Source of the DNA: Candidatus Proelusimicrobium excrementi
GTDB taxonomy: Bacteria; Elusimicrobiota; Elusimicrobia; Elusimicrobiales; Elusimicrobiaceae
NCBI GenBank assembly: GCA_934643455.1
Contig: CAKUBV010000002.1
Coordinates: 186,001-250,000 of the forward strand
Reading direction: 5' to 3'
DNA: 64,000 bases
The notes below the pieces were generated by a model. It was not told the DNA's origin. It did not search any database and was given only the letters and a program-made list of their open reading frames with translations. The position numbers were made by a program, and so were the translations under genes. This document shows, one piece after another, positions 34,176 through 42,867 of this stretch (the first letter of the stretch is position 1; every line of letters starts with the position of its first letter).

Positions 34176-34670
34176 TTACCTGTAATTAGTAAATTGCAGT
34201 TCAAGGCCGAAGTCTTTGCCTTTCAAAAGGGCTATGGTTTGCTGCAAAGCGTCTTTTGAGGCCGAGCTGACTCTAAGCTGATCTCCCTGTATCGAAGCCG
34301 AAACTTTCAGTTTGCTTTCTTTGATAAGTTTGGTCATTTCTTTGGCTTTGTCGGAAGGTATGCCTTGCTGTATTTTAACTTCCTGCTTGGCCGTGCCGCC
34401 CAAAGCGGCCTCTATTTTCTGCGGCTGGAAATTCTTTAAAGCCACGCCTTTTTTTGCAAGCCTCGTCAAAAGAATATCGTATAAAGCTTTTACTTTATAT
34501 TCGTCTGCGCAGCTGATTTTTATTAAATTTTCCTTGGATACAAGCTCCAAATCGGGGTTGGAACCTTTAAAATCATATCTGTTTGTAACTTCTTTTTTGG
34601 CTACGCTGATAGCCTCTTCAATTAAATTTAAATCTACTTTTGATACTACGTCAAAAGAAAAATCCGCCAT
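34176..34670 (-). CDS. YajQ-family nucleotide-binding protein
   Basis: This 164-aa protein matches YajQ/DUF520 throughout. It opens with the SFDVVSKVDLNLIEEA segment and NRYDFKGS, has IQQGIPSDKAKEMTKLIK in the middle and ends LELQFTNYR. Homologues bind cyclic di-GMP or RNA; the cellular role here is not shown. GGAGGTG precedes the ATG. It heads a two-gene minus-strand unit with the TPR protein. Confidence 0.93.
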   Translation of the reverse strand: MADFSFDVVSKVDLNLIEEAISVAKKEVTNRYDFKGSNPDLELVSKENLIKISCADEYKVKALYDILLTRLAKKGVALKNFQPQKIEAALGGTAKQEVKIQQGIPSDKAKEMTKLIKESKLKVSASIQGDQLRVSSASKDALQQTIALLKGKDFGLELQFTNYR

Positions 34671-34802
34671 AAAAGCACCTCCGTATTTTTCTATTATAGT
34701 ATTTTAAGCCGCTTTTTAACAGGCACGGACGCTCGCGTTTGATTTAAAATATTTTAAAATGTAGAATGGACTTATAAAATTATCATAAAGGAGAGTTCAT
34801 CA

Positions 34803-36047
34803 ATGGCAAATATTGCTGCATTAATCGGCGTAGTCTTGTTTATTGCGATAGGCTACGCTCTCAGTTCCAACAGAAAAGCTATTAACTGGCGCACGATTTT
34901 GTGGGCTTTCGGCCTGCAAGTGGTGTTCGGCGTTTTGATTTTGAAGACTTCTGCCGGCGTTGCGGTCTTTGATTATTTAAACGACGGCATATTAAAAGTT
35001 CTTGACTTTCAAAAAGCCGGCGCGGAAATGGTGTTCGGCGGTTTGGCGAGCCAGGAAAAATTCGGTTATATCTTCGCTTTCCAGGTTATACCGACGATTG
35101 TTTTCTTTTCGGCCTTGATGTCTCTTTTATATTATTTGGGCATAATGCAAAAAGTGGTTTATGTGTTTGCTTTGGTGCTGGGTAAGCTTTGCAAACTCTC
35201 CGGCGCGGAAAGCTTAAGCGCGGCGGCCAACATCTTCGTAGGGCAGACGGAAGCTCCGCTTTTGATTAAGCCTTATGTCGAAAAAATGACTAAATCCGAG
35301 CTTATGTGCGTTATGACCGGCGGTATGGCCACCGTTGCGGGCGGCGTGCTTGCGGCTTATATCATAATGCTTAAAGATACCGTCCCCGGCATAGCCGGCC
35401 ACCTTATGGCCGCCAGCGTTATGGGCGCGCCGGCCGGCGTGATGTTCTCCAAATTATTGGTTCCGGAAACGGAAAAGCCGGTAACTTTGGGCGTCGCCAA
35501 AATTGACTATAAAGACCCCAGCGCAAATGTGCTTGACGCGATTTCAAACGGCACTTCCACCGGTTTGCAGCTTGCTTTAAACGTAGCGGCCATGCTTATA
35601 GCTTTTACGGCTTTAATCGCTTTATGCAGCGGCATAGTGGAATGGATTACCGGGTGGTTTTTGGCCAAAGCTTTAACGATTGAGCAGATTTTCGGATATG
35701 TTTTCTCTCCTTTTGCTTGGCTTATGGGTGTACCCGCCGACGAAATGGTTTTGGCCGGGCAGTTAATCGGGGAAAAGACCGTCCTCAACGAGTTTGTGGC
35801 TTACGCCAATTTTTCTTCCATTCTTAACGCCGGCACCATTGAGATGAGCTTAAGAACCAAAGTCATTTTAAGCTATTCTCTCTGCGGCTTTGCGAACTTC
35901 TCTTCCATCGGTATACAAATCGGCGGAATCGGGGCTATCGCTCCTTCCAGAAGGGCGGATCTTTCCCGCTTGGGCTTTAAGGCTTTAATAGCCGGTTTGC
36001 TGGCCAGCTGCCTTAGAGGTATTATAGCGGGCCTGCTGGTTCACTGA
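34803..36047 (+). CDS. nupC: Concentrative nucleoside transporter (NupC family)
   Basis: This 414-aa inner-membrane protein has about ten hydrophobic segments and the CNT signatures GQTEAPLLIKPYVEKMTKSE and MTGGMATVAGGVLAAYI. Near the end NFSSIGIQIGG corresponds to the substrate-binding helix. It imports nucleosides with sodium or protons, suggesting purine and pyrimidine salvage. It is a single-gene unit with a GGAG site and a strong terminator. Confidence 0.94.
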   Translation: MANIAALIGVVLFIAIGYALSSNRKAINWRTILWAFGLQVVFGVLILKTSAGVAVFDYLNDGILKVLDFQKAGAEMVFGGLASQEKFGYIFAFQVIPTIVFFSALMSLLYYLGIMQKVVYVFALVLGKLCKLSGAESLSAAANIFVGQTEAPLLIKPYVEKMTKSELMCVMTGGMATVAGGVLAAYIIMLKDTVPGIAGHLMAASVMGAPAGVMFSKLLVPETEKPVTLGVAKIDYKDPSANVLDAISNGTSTGLQLALNVAAMLIAFTALIALCSGIVEWITGWFLAKALTIEQIFGYVFSPFAWLMGVPADEMVLAGQLIGEKTVLNEFVAYANFSSILNAGTIEMSLRTKVILSYSLCGFANFSSIGIQIGGIGAIAPSRRADLSRLGFKALIAGLLASCLRGIIAGLLVH

Positions 36048-36065
36048 GTTTTTGTTCCTTAATAA

Positions 36066-36101
36066 AAATCCCCCGGCTTAAAAACCGGGGGATTTTTTGT
36101 C
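36066..36101. terminator. Bidirectional terminator
   Basis: AAATCCCCCGG and CCGGGGGATTT form an 11-bp stem between the convergent nupC and lpd genes, with T runs on both strands. Confidence 0.88.
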
Positions 36102-36114
36102 GGAACTCTTAAAC

Positions 36115-37467
36115 CTATTTAAGCAAAGCTTCTTTTAAGCATTCGCTTACAGTAGGATGAGCGAAAATAACTTTGCCGGCCTCTTTGGCTTTTATCTTAA
36201 AAGTCATGGACATAAGCGGAATATGTATCATTTCTCCGGCGCCGGGGCCTACTATTTGCGCGCCCAATACAAGCCCGGTTTCTTCATCTTCAATAATTTG
36301 GGCGAAGCCTTCCGTTTCTCCTTGCGCTACGGCTCTTCCGTTTGCCAGCATAAAACTTTTTTTGGCTCTTGCTTTGTAACCTTGTGCAAGGGCTTTCTTT
36401 AAAGTCAGCCCGACGGAGGCGGCTTCCGGCCAAGTGTATATGGCGGAGGGGACGAGGTTGTTATCATATTCCGCGGGCAGGCCCATAATATTTAAAGCGG
36501 CGGTCTCGCCCTGCGCCGTTGCGGCGTGCGCCAGCTGACAAAGACGGTTGATATCGCCTGCGGCGTAAATGTTATCTTTTGCCTGCATGGTTTTAGGGTT
36601 TACTTTTACTGCTTTGGCGTCATATTCTACGCCGGCGGCCTCCAAATTAAGGTTTTGGAAATCCGGCGTTCTGCCCACAGCAGCCAGCACCAAATCGGCT
36701 TCTAAGGTTTGCCCTCCGGCCAGGCGTATTGTTTTGACGCCGTTTTCAACGCTCATATCTTCCGCCGAGGTTGAAGTCATTATTTTAATGCCGCGCTTCT
36801 CAAAAGAAGTTTTCAAAACTCTTGAAATGCTTTCGTCTTCAAGCGGGAGTATGCTGGGGGCAAGTTCTACTATCGTGGTCTGTACGCCCAAAGCGTTGAA
36901 TATGCAGGCGAACTCGCAGCCTATTACGCCGCCGCCTATTATTACGGCCCGTTTCGGCAATTCCGTTATTGTAAAGATATTGCTGTTGTCGTAAAGATGT
37001 TCTTTGTATTTATCAAACGGAGGGGGATAGAAAGCTTTTGAACCCGTTGCTATTATCACGGCGTCGAAAGTCATCTCTTCCCCGTTGATTTTTACGGAAT
37101 TCGGCGAAGTGAAAGAAGCCTCTGCCTCAATATAATTGACTTTCGCCGCTTTAAACAAGGCCAGTACGCCCCTTTGCAGTTTATCCACTGCCGCCTGCCT
37201 GCGGGCCTGTATCTTTGCAAAATCAAAAGAATTAAAAAAAGCGTCGCCGGCTTCCGGGTTTGATGAAAGCGCCTTAGCCTCTTTAACGGTGAAAAACCTG
37301 TGTGCGGCGTCCAGCAAGGATTTTGAAGGTATGCACCCGCAATTTAAACAAACGCCGCCGGCTTTGTTTTTTTCAACTACGGTAACTTCCGCGCCCAAGG
37401 CGGCCAATTTAAGCGCGGCAGGATATCCGGCCGGGCCGGAACCTATAACCAAAACTTTTTTACTCAT
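36115..37467 (-). CDS. lpdA: Dihydrolipoyl dehydrogenase
   Basis: This 450-aa flavoprotein has the N-terminal FAD motif GSGPAGYPAALKLA and the redox pair Cys40 and Cys45 in GGVCLNCGCIPSK (an extra Cys43 lies between them). The NAD motif is IIGGGVIGCEFACIFNALG, and the C-terminal active-site His-Glu is in AHPTVSE. It reoxidises dihydrolipoamide of 2-oxoacid dehydrogenase or glycine cleavage complexes. No such partner genes are adjacent, so which complex it serves is open. Confidence 0.94.
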   Translation of the reverse strand: MSKKVLVIGSGPAGYPAALKLAALGAEVTVVEKNKAGGVCLNCGCIPSKSLLDAAHRFFTVKEAKALSSNPEAGDAFFNSFDFAKIQARRQAAVDKLQRGVLALFKAAKVNYIEAEASFTSPNSVKINGEEMTFDAVIIATGSKAFYPPPFDKYKEHLYDNSNIFTITELPKRAVIIGGGVIGCEFACIFNALGVQTTIVELAPSILPLEDESISRVLKTSFEKRGIKIMTSTSAEDMSVENGVKTIRLAGGQTLEADLVLAAVGRTPDFQNLNLEAAGVEYDAKAVKVNPKTMQAKDNIYAAGDINRLCQLAHAATAQGETAALNIMGLPAEYDNNLVPSAIYTWPEAASVGLTLKKALAQGYKARAKKSFMLANGRAVAQGETEGFAQIIEDEETGLVLGAQIVGPGAGEMIHIPLMSMTFKIKAKEAGKVIFAHPTVSECLKEALLK

Positions 37468-37502
37468 AAATCCCCCGTTTAAAATATTTCATGATAAAAG
37501 TA

Positions 37503-37508
37503 TATAAT
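37503..37508 (+). promoter_or_regulatory. radC promoter -10 box, probable leaderless start
   Basis: TATAAT ends six bases before the radC ATG, and there is no ribosome site between them. Confidence 0.5.
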
Positions 37509-37514
37509 ATTTAT

Positions 37515-38213
37515 ATGGAAAAACCCTCTTACAGCGGCCACAGAGCCAGATTAAGGAAACGGTTTGAAAACGCCGGTCTTTCCTCTTTCTTGGAGCATGA
37601 AATCCTTGAACTTTTGCTTACTTACGCCATAAGCCGTAAGGATACCAAACCTTTGGCTTGGGCTTTGCTTAAAAAATTCGGTTCTTTAGGCTCAGTTTTA
37701 GACGCGACTCCGTCCGAACTCGGCGAAGTCCCGGGTATCGGCAAGCACAGCGCGCTGTTTATCAGGCTTGTAAGGGAGGTTATGCGTTTTTATTTCTTGG
37801 AAGAAGTTAAAAAACGCAAGGAAATCACAACGCCCGAAAATGTTGTGGATTTCTGCCGCGCCTCTTTGCAGGGGGAGCCTAACGAAGTCTTTGAAGTTAT
37901 TTATCTTACCACCCGCAATACGGTTATAGGCGTTGAGCGCATTTCCACCGGCACTATAGACAGGGCCAGCATATCCCCCAGAAAAATAATAGAGCAGGCT
38001 TTAAAACGCCGCGCGGCGGCTTTGATTTTTGTACATAATCATCCTTCGGGCGAACCCGATCCTTCCGCCGAAGACAGAGCCCTTACCGAAACTCTTTCGC
38101 GCATAGCCGCGCCTTTGGGCATAGCGGTTTTGGATCATATCGTTGTGGGCAAAGGCAAGTTTTTCAGTATAAGGGCCAATAGTTTCATAAAAACCAAAAA
38201 GGAGAAAGTATGA
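37515..38213 (+). CDS. radC: RadC/JAB-domain DNA repair-associated protein
   Basis: This 232-aa protein has an N-terminal helix-hairpin-helix region (VPGIGKHSALFIRL) and the C-terminal JAMM metalloprotease-like domain. The full HxHx7SxxD motif is present: His174, His176, Ser184, Asp187. Despite the name, a role in repair is disputed. The start at 37515 follows a TATAAT by six bases; an in-frame ATG eight codons earlier lies on the -10 box side and would precede any transcript start. The gene overlaps the next by 4 bp. Confidence 0.92.
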   Translation: MEKPSYSGHRARLRKRFENAGLSSFLEHEILELLLTYAISRKDTKPLAWALLKKFGSLGSVLDATPSELGEVPGIGKHSALFIRLVREVMRFYFLEEVKKRKEITTPENVVDFCRASLQGEPNEVFEVIYLTTRNTVIGVERISTGTIDRASISPRKIIEQALKRRAAALIFVHNHPSGEPDPSAEDRALTETLSRIAAPLGIAVLDHIVVGKGKFFSIRANSFIKTKKEKV

Positions 38214-39496
38214 CGACTTTGCTTAAACAAGTGCTTAAAGGGCAGGTATATCCGGCCATGGGCTGTACGGAACCTGTTTCCGTCGCGCTTTGCGCCGCCA
38301 ACGCTTCGGCTTTGCATAAAGGGCGTATAAAGAAAGCGGTTGTTTTCGTAGATTCCGCAACTTTTAAAAACGGCCTCGGCGTAAGAATCCCCAACACCGA
38401 CGGGGAAAAGGGCAATCTTTTGGCGGCGGCTTTGGGGCTTTTGACGGCAAAACCGAAACTCGGCATGGAAATACTTAAAGGGGTGTCTTCTTCCGTTTTG
38501 AAAAAAGCCAAGATACTGCTTGAGGAAAAAGCCGTAACTATAAAAGTAAAGAATCAAAAGGGTTTTTATATAAAGACGGAAGTTCTGTTTGAAGACGGAT
38601 ATAAAACCAAGGCCGTAATAAGCGGATGTCATACGGCGGTAACTTATCTTGAAGATAACGGCCGCGTGCTTATAGACGTCAAGCCGGAAGTTAAAACCGG
38701 CAAAAGCGAAGGGGATTTTAAGAGGCTTTTAGCCAAGGCTTCTTTGTCTGATTTGGTGCGCGAAGCCCAAAATGCTGACGATGAAGATTTGGCTTACATT
38801 AAAGAAGGCGCTTTAATGAATTTGGCCGCGGCCAAAAAAGGCGCGAACCTTAAGAAAGTGGGTTTTTATTTAAGCGAATTGGTAAAGCTCGGCATGCTTG
38901 ATAAAAACCTTATAAATTCCGCCAAGATATTGGCTTCCCAGGCGGCGGATGCGCGTATGGACGGAATAGCCGTCCCCGTTATGAGCAGCGGCGAAAGCGG
39001 CAATCAGGGTATAGTGGCGGTACTGGTTCCCTATCACGTCGGCAAACGGCTAAAAATAAAAGAAAAGACTATTTTGCAAAGCATAGCCCTTTCGCATTTG
39101 CTTAACGGTTACGTGAAAGCTTTTACGGGCGATTTGGCGCCTATTTGCGGCTGCGCCATAGCCGCCGGAGTCGGTGCCTCGGCCGCGATAGTTTACCAGC
39201 AGAAAGGTGTGGATTTAAAAGCCATAACCTTGGCCGTAAATAATATCATAAGCGATATCGGCGGTATGCTCTGCGACGGAGCAAAAAGCGGCTGCGCTTT
39301 AAAAGTGGTAAGTTCGGTGGATTCCGCTTTAAGGGCGGCTTTTATGGGCATGAATCATTACGGCATTACGGAAGTGGAAGGATTTATCGGCAAAACGGCT
39401 GAAGCGACGATACAGAACTTAAGCCGCATTTCCACGGTCGGCATGGTAAAAGTGGATACCACCATTGTGGACATAATGAAGAGCAAAACCAAATAA
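38210..39496 (+). CDS. L-cysteine desulfidase family protein (CyuA/UPF0597)
   Basis: This 428-aa protein matches the UPF0597/CyuA family. It begins YPAMGCTEPVSVALCAA and has GNQGIVAVLVP and ICGCAIAAGVGASAAI, with Cys residues that bind a [4Fe-4S] cluster in relatives. A late DGAKSGCALKV segment is also conserved. Family members break L-cysteine into pyruvate, ammonia and sulfide. Sequence similarity to serine dehydratase alpha chains means serine cannot be excluded as substrate. It starts within the end of radC (ATGA) with GGAGAAAGT as ribosome site. Confidence 0.88.
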   Translation: MTTLLKQVLKGQVYPAMGCTEPVSVALCAANASALHKGRIKKAVVFVDSATFKNGLGVRIPNTDGEKGNLLAAALGLLTAKPKLGMEILKGVSSSVLKKAKILLEEKAVTIKVKNQKGFYIKTEVLFEDGYKTKAVISGCHTAVTYLEDNGRVLIDVKPEVKTGKSEGDFKRLLAKASLSDLVREAQNADDEDLAYIKEGALMNLAAAKKGANLKKVGFYLSELVKLGMLDKNLINSAKILASQAADARMDGIAVPVMSSGESGNQGIVAVLVPYHVGKRLKIKEKTILQSIALSHLLNGYVKAFTGDLAPICGCAIAAGVGASAAIVYQQKGVDLKAITLAVNNIISDIGGMLCDGAKSGCALKVVSSVDSALRAAFMGMNHYGITEVEGFIGKTAEATIQNLSRISTVGMVKVDTTIVDIMKSKTK

Positions 39497-39498
39497 TT

Positions 39499-40197
39499 AT
39501 GAACATTTCCATTATATTGGTCCGTCCAAGGAACCCTCAAAATATCGGCGCGGCTGCGCGTGCGATGGGTAACTTCGGCCTTAGCGATTTAAGGGTCGTA
39601 GATCCTTACGAACCTGTCTGGCGGGAGGCCGTTTCCGCCGTCGGCGCGCATGAAATACTGCAAAACGCCAAATTGTATTCTTATTTAAAAGAAGCTCTTT
39701 CTGACGCGGATTTGATTTTGGCTACCACCGCTTTAAAGAACCGCAAAATCAATCAGGGGGTAGTTTCCCTGCCGGATATAAGCGCGTATTTGAAAGAGAG
39801 CGGAAGCGAAAACTGCGCGATAATTTTCGGCCCGGAAAAGACGGGGCTTTCTTCGGAAGATATTTCTTTGGCGCACTGCGTTCTCAATATACCCACTACG
39901 GCAAAAGTGCCTTCAATCAATTTAGCGCAGGCGGTTATTTTATGCTGCTATGAGCTTGCGCAGACGGAAAGTTCCGCGCGGGGCGCAAAGTTCAAAAAGC
40001 CTTCTTTTAAAGAGGTTGAAATCGTACAAAACAATATAACGAAAATGCTTGCTTTTCTTGATTTGCCGCCCGTTTTGGGGGAGAAAGTCCGCTCGCGCCG
40101 TTTAGCGGAATTGGCCTCAAAGCGTATGCTGGATAAAGAGGATTTATTTTTTATAAACTCAATAGTAAATAAAATAATTTCAAAATTAGAGGAGTAG
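39499..40197 (+). CDS. trmJ: TrmJ-like tRNA methyltransferase (SpoU family)
   Basis: This 232-aa SPOUT enzyme has the three knot motifs RNPQNIGAAARAMGNFG, IFGPEKTGLS and PSINLAQAVILCCYEL. TrmJ homologues 2'-O-methylate position 32 in tRNA. The C-terminal extension of about 70 residues fits TrmJ over the smaller TrmL. It begins two bases after the cyuA-like stop without its own ribosome site, so translation is likely coupled. Confidence 0.9.
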   Translation: MNISIILVRPRNPQNIGAAARAMGNFGLSDLRVVDPYEPVWREAVSAVGAHEILQNAKLYSYLKEALSDADLILATTALKNRKINQGVVSLPDISAYLKESGSENCAIIFGPEKTGLSSEDISLAHCVLNIPTTAKVPSINLAQAVILCCYELAQTESSARGAKFKKPSFKEVEIVQNNITKMLAFLDLPPVLGEKVRSRRLAELASKRMLDKEDLFFINSIVNKIISKLEE

Positions 40198-40200
40198 CTT

Positions 40201-40743
40201 ATGAAATATTTTTTATCGTTTGCTCTTTTATGTATGTCTTTATTTGCTTTTTGCCAAGAGGGGGAGAATATCGCTCCGCTTCAAAATGAGTCCGGCGGAG
40301 AGCAGGCTTTAACAGAGTCTGCCCAAGTTTTGCCGGAAGAGCCTTCACTTGAGGAATTTTTAAAGCGTCAGGAAGAACTTTGGCTTCAGGAAAAGGCCGA
40401 TTTAAAATCCGCGGAAGATTCTTCCCAAAGCGCAAGCCTGCCGCCGCCGTCGGTGCTGACTGAGGAAGTTCAACCTGCGGAGGAAGAACAAAAATCCGTC
40501 AAGCCTGCCCCGGAACCTAAAAAAAACAATCTCACGGACGCTCCGCGCAAAAAACGGGAAAGCGCTTCGGCCTTGATTCAGCCCGCTTCTGTTCCAGAAG
40601 CGGAAGTAATAAACTCGCCGGAGCAAAAAACATTGGAAGAATCCCCCGCGGAAGGGAAAAACGACTGGCGCGCTCTTCTTAAAGGATGTGTTTTTGCCGT
40701 ACTTCTTGGCGCGGGCGTTTGGCTTCTGTCAAAGTACCAATAA
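40201..40743 (+). CDS. Exported or membrane-anchored hypothetical protein
   Basis: I do not recognise this 180-aa protein. The N-terminus is a signal-like hydrophobic segment (residues 3-18, followed by CQEG). Next comes about 135 residues of low-complexity Pro, Glu, Ser and Ala, and the end is a single hydrophobic helix (VFAVLLGAGVWLLSKYQ). Such a layout suggests a periplasmic tether anchored at the C-terminus. GAGGAG precedes the ATG and it starts three bases after trmJ. Confidence 0.6.
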   Translation: MKYFLSFALLCMSLFAFCQEGENIAPLQNESGGEQALTESAQVLPEEPSLEEFLKRQEELWLQEKADLKSAEDSSQSASLPPPSVLTEEVQPAEEEQKSVKPAPEPKKNNLTDAPRKKRESASALIQPASVPEAEVINSPEQKTLEESPAEGKNDWRALLKGCVFAVLLGAGVWLLSKYQ

Positions 40744-40785
40744 TATGTTAAAATAGTATTAATAACGTCGCAGACAGGAGCTTTT

Positions 40786-41895
40786 ATGCCGAAAAATATT
40801 TTAGTAATCAATCCGGGTTCCACTTCCGACGATATCGGCTTCTACAGAGGTTTAAGGCCGGTTTTTGAAGTGAAACTCGAGTATTCGCCTAAAGATCTTG
40901 CCCCCTACGCTAATAGGAACGTGGCCGAAATGGCCCCGATGAAGAAAAATCTTATTTTATCCTATCTTAAAAAAAATCATATAGATTTGAAGGAAATAGA
41001 TGTCGTTATAGGCAGAGGCGGCCTTACAAAACATACCGAAGGCGGCACTTTTTACGTTAATGACGCCATGCTGGCCGATTTAAAAAAAGGATATTTGGGC
41101 GTACATCCCTGCAATTTGGGCGGTATACTGGCCAAGGCTATCGCGGACGAAGCCGGCTGCCCCGCTTTGATAAGCGACCCGGAAGTCGTCGATGAAATGT
41201 GGCCCGAGGCCCAATATACCGGCATGCCGGAACTGCCCAGAATACCGATTTTCCACGCTTTAAGCCAAAGGCGCGTCGCCATACATACGGCAAAGCAGCT
41301 CGGCAAGAGATACGAGGACTGCCGTTTTGTTATAATGCACGCGGGCGGCGGTGTTACGTTTGGGCTTCATATAGGCGGCAGAGTGGTTGACGTAAACAAC
41401 GGCCTTGACGGCGAAGGCCCGATGACGCCACAGCGCACCGGCACTTTGCCGACGGGCAATTTTATGCGTCTTTGTTACAGCGGCAAATATACTCTGCCGG
41501 AAATGTCCCTTAAAGTAAAAGGGCACGGCGGCGTATGCGCCTATTGCGGCACGCATGACATTAAAGCGATAATGCGTTTTATAGAAACGGGCGAAAAGGA
41601 GGAAAACTCCCCCATAATCTGTACAAGGGAAAAGGCCAAAGAAGTAATAGACGCCATGATATACCAAATGTCCAAATACGCCGCTTACACTGCGGCCCCC
41701 GCGGAAGGCAAGCTTGACGCAGTCGTTCTTACCGGCGCGGTTATGTACAGCGAGTATATCAGGGAAACGCTTAAAAAGAAAGTATCTTGGCTTGCGCCCG
41801 TGTTCGTATATCCGGGCAGCGACGAAAAAGCCGCTTTGAAAGAAGCCGCCTTGCGCGCGCTTGAAAACCCTTCGTTAATTAAAGAGTATAAATAA
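40786..41895 (+). CDS. buk: Butyrate kinase
   Basis: This 369-aa ASKHA-fold kinase matches butyrate kinase. It opens with the INPGSTSDDIGFY phosphate-binding segment, has HAGGGVTFGLHIGG and GLDGEGPMTPQRTGTLP in the middle and ends with VLTGAVMYSEYI. It converts an acyl phosphate and ADP to the acid and ATP. The Ptb-type gene follows by 10 bp, so the two act in sequence. The acyl chain could be butyrate or a branched acid. CAGGAG precedes the start. Confidence 0.93.
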   Translation: MPKNILVINPGSTSDDIGFYRGLRPVFEVKLEYSPKDLAPYANRNVAEMAPMKKNLILSYLKKNHIDLKEIDVVIGRGGLTKHTEGGTFYVNDAMLADLKKGYLGVHPCNLGGILAKAIADEAGCPALISDPEVVDEMWPEAQYTGMPELPRIPIFHALSQRRVAIHTAKQLGKRYEDCRFVIMHAGGGVTFGLHIGGRVVDVNNGLDGEGPMTPQRTGTLPTGNFMRLCYSGKYTLPEMSLKVKGHGGVCAYCGTHDIKAIMRFIETGEKEENSPIICTREKAKEVIDAMIYQMSKYAAYTAAPAEGKLDAVVLTGAVMYSEYIRETLKKKVSWLAPVFVYPGSDEKAALKEAALRALENPSLIKEYK

Positions 41896-41905
41896 GGAGA
41901 TTAGA

Positions 41906-42823
41906 ATGAAATTTAACAGCTTCTCAGAGCTTATTGATATGGTAAAAGGCCAATCCAACCGCGTAATTGTGCCCGGCGCAAATAACGCCGAAGCCCTTAC
42001 CGCGATTAAAATGGCCGATGACAAAGGTTTGATATCCGGCGGTATTTTGATAGGGCCGGTGGAACTAGTCAAAAAAATGATGGCCGAAATAGGCCTGGCC
42101 GAAGACAAATTTGAATTTATTGAATGCACCGACGTCCCGACCATGTGCAATTTAGCGGTGGAGCAAATCGCCAAAGGCAAAGGCGATTTCTTGGTAAAAG
42201 GCCTTGTCGATACGAAGTATTACATGAAAGCCATTTTAAATAAAGAAATGGGCCTTGTTCCCCAAGGCGCGCTTTTGACGCATTTCGTTTTATTCAAAAC
42301 CGATAATTTCCATAAAATGTTCGCCGTTACGGATTCCGCCGTTTTAATCAGCCCCACCTTGGAGCAGAAAGCAAAAGCCATTAACAACGCCGTAAACGTT
42401 TTAAGAAAACTCGGCGTTGAAAGGCCGAAAGTCGCGGTAGTCTGCCCCGTGGAAAAAGTGAACGAAAAGATCCCCTCAACGGTTGACGCCCAGGCTTTGG
42501 TTCAAATGAACAAAGACGGCTTAATCCCCAACTGCGTGGTTGAAGGCCCTTATGATATGTATATAACCTTCTCCAAAGAGCGCGCGGCCGAAAAGGGCAT
42601 CGCCAATGCGGAAGTTCCCGGCGACGCCGATCTTATCATCCTGCCCGATTTGGATGCGGCCAACCCGCTTTATAAAGCTTTGGCTTTCTTTGCCAAGGGC
42701 GTTGAAGCCGCCACGATTTTGGCCGGCCCGAACATCCCGGTAATCCTGCCTTCAAGGGCGGATCATCCGTCGGTAAAGCTTAACGCTATTGCGCTTTGCT
42801 CTTATCTTAAAGATCAGAAATAA
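41906..42823 (+). CDS. ptb: Phosphate butyryltransferase
   Basis: This 305-aa enzyme of the phosphate acyltransferase family moves the acyl group from CoA to phosphate, feeding butyrate kinase. Features are VPGANNAEALTAIKMAD at the start, DTKYYMKAILNKEMG in the middle and KGVEAATILAGPNIPVILPS near the end. AAGGAG lies before the ATG and a terminator follows, giving a two-gene buk-ptb operon. With EtfAB and acyl-CoA dehydrogenase at 48-51 kb it suits butyrate-type fermentation. Confidence 0.92.
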   Translation: MKFNSFSELIDMVKGQSNRVIVPGANNAEALTAIKMADDKGLISGGILIGPVELVKKMMAEIGLAEDKFEFIECTDVPTMCNLAVEQIAKGKGDFLVKGLVDTKYYMKAILNKEMGLVPQGALLTHFVLFKTDNFHKMFAVTDSAVLISPTLEQKAKAINNAVNVLRKLGVERPKVAVVCPVEKVNEKIPSTVDAQALVQMNKDGLIPNCVVEGPYDMYITFSKERAAEKGIANAEVPGDADLIILPDLDAANPLYKALAFFAKGVEAATILAGPNIPVILPSRADHPSVKLNAIALCSYLKDQK

Positions 42824-42828
42824 AGTTT

Positions 42829-42854
42829 AAAGGGGGGCTTAATCGCCCCCTTTT
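42829..42854 (+). terminator. buk-ptb terminator
   Basis: AAAGGGGG and CCCCCTTT pair around a 9-base loop, followed by T-rich sequence. Confidence 0.82.
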
Positions 42855-42867
42855 ATCAATAGGTAAA

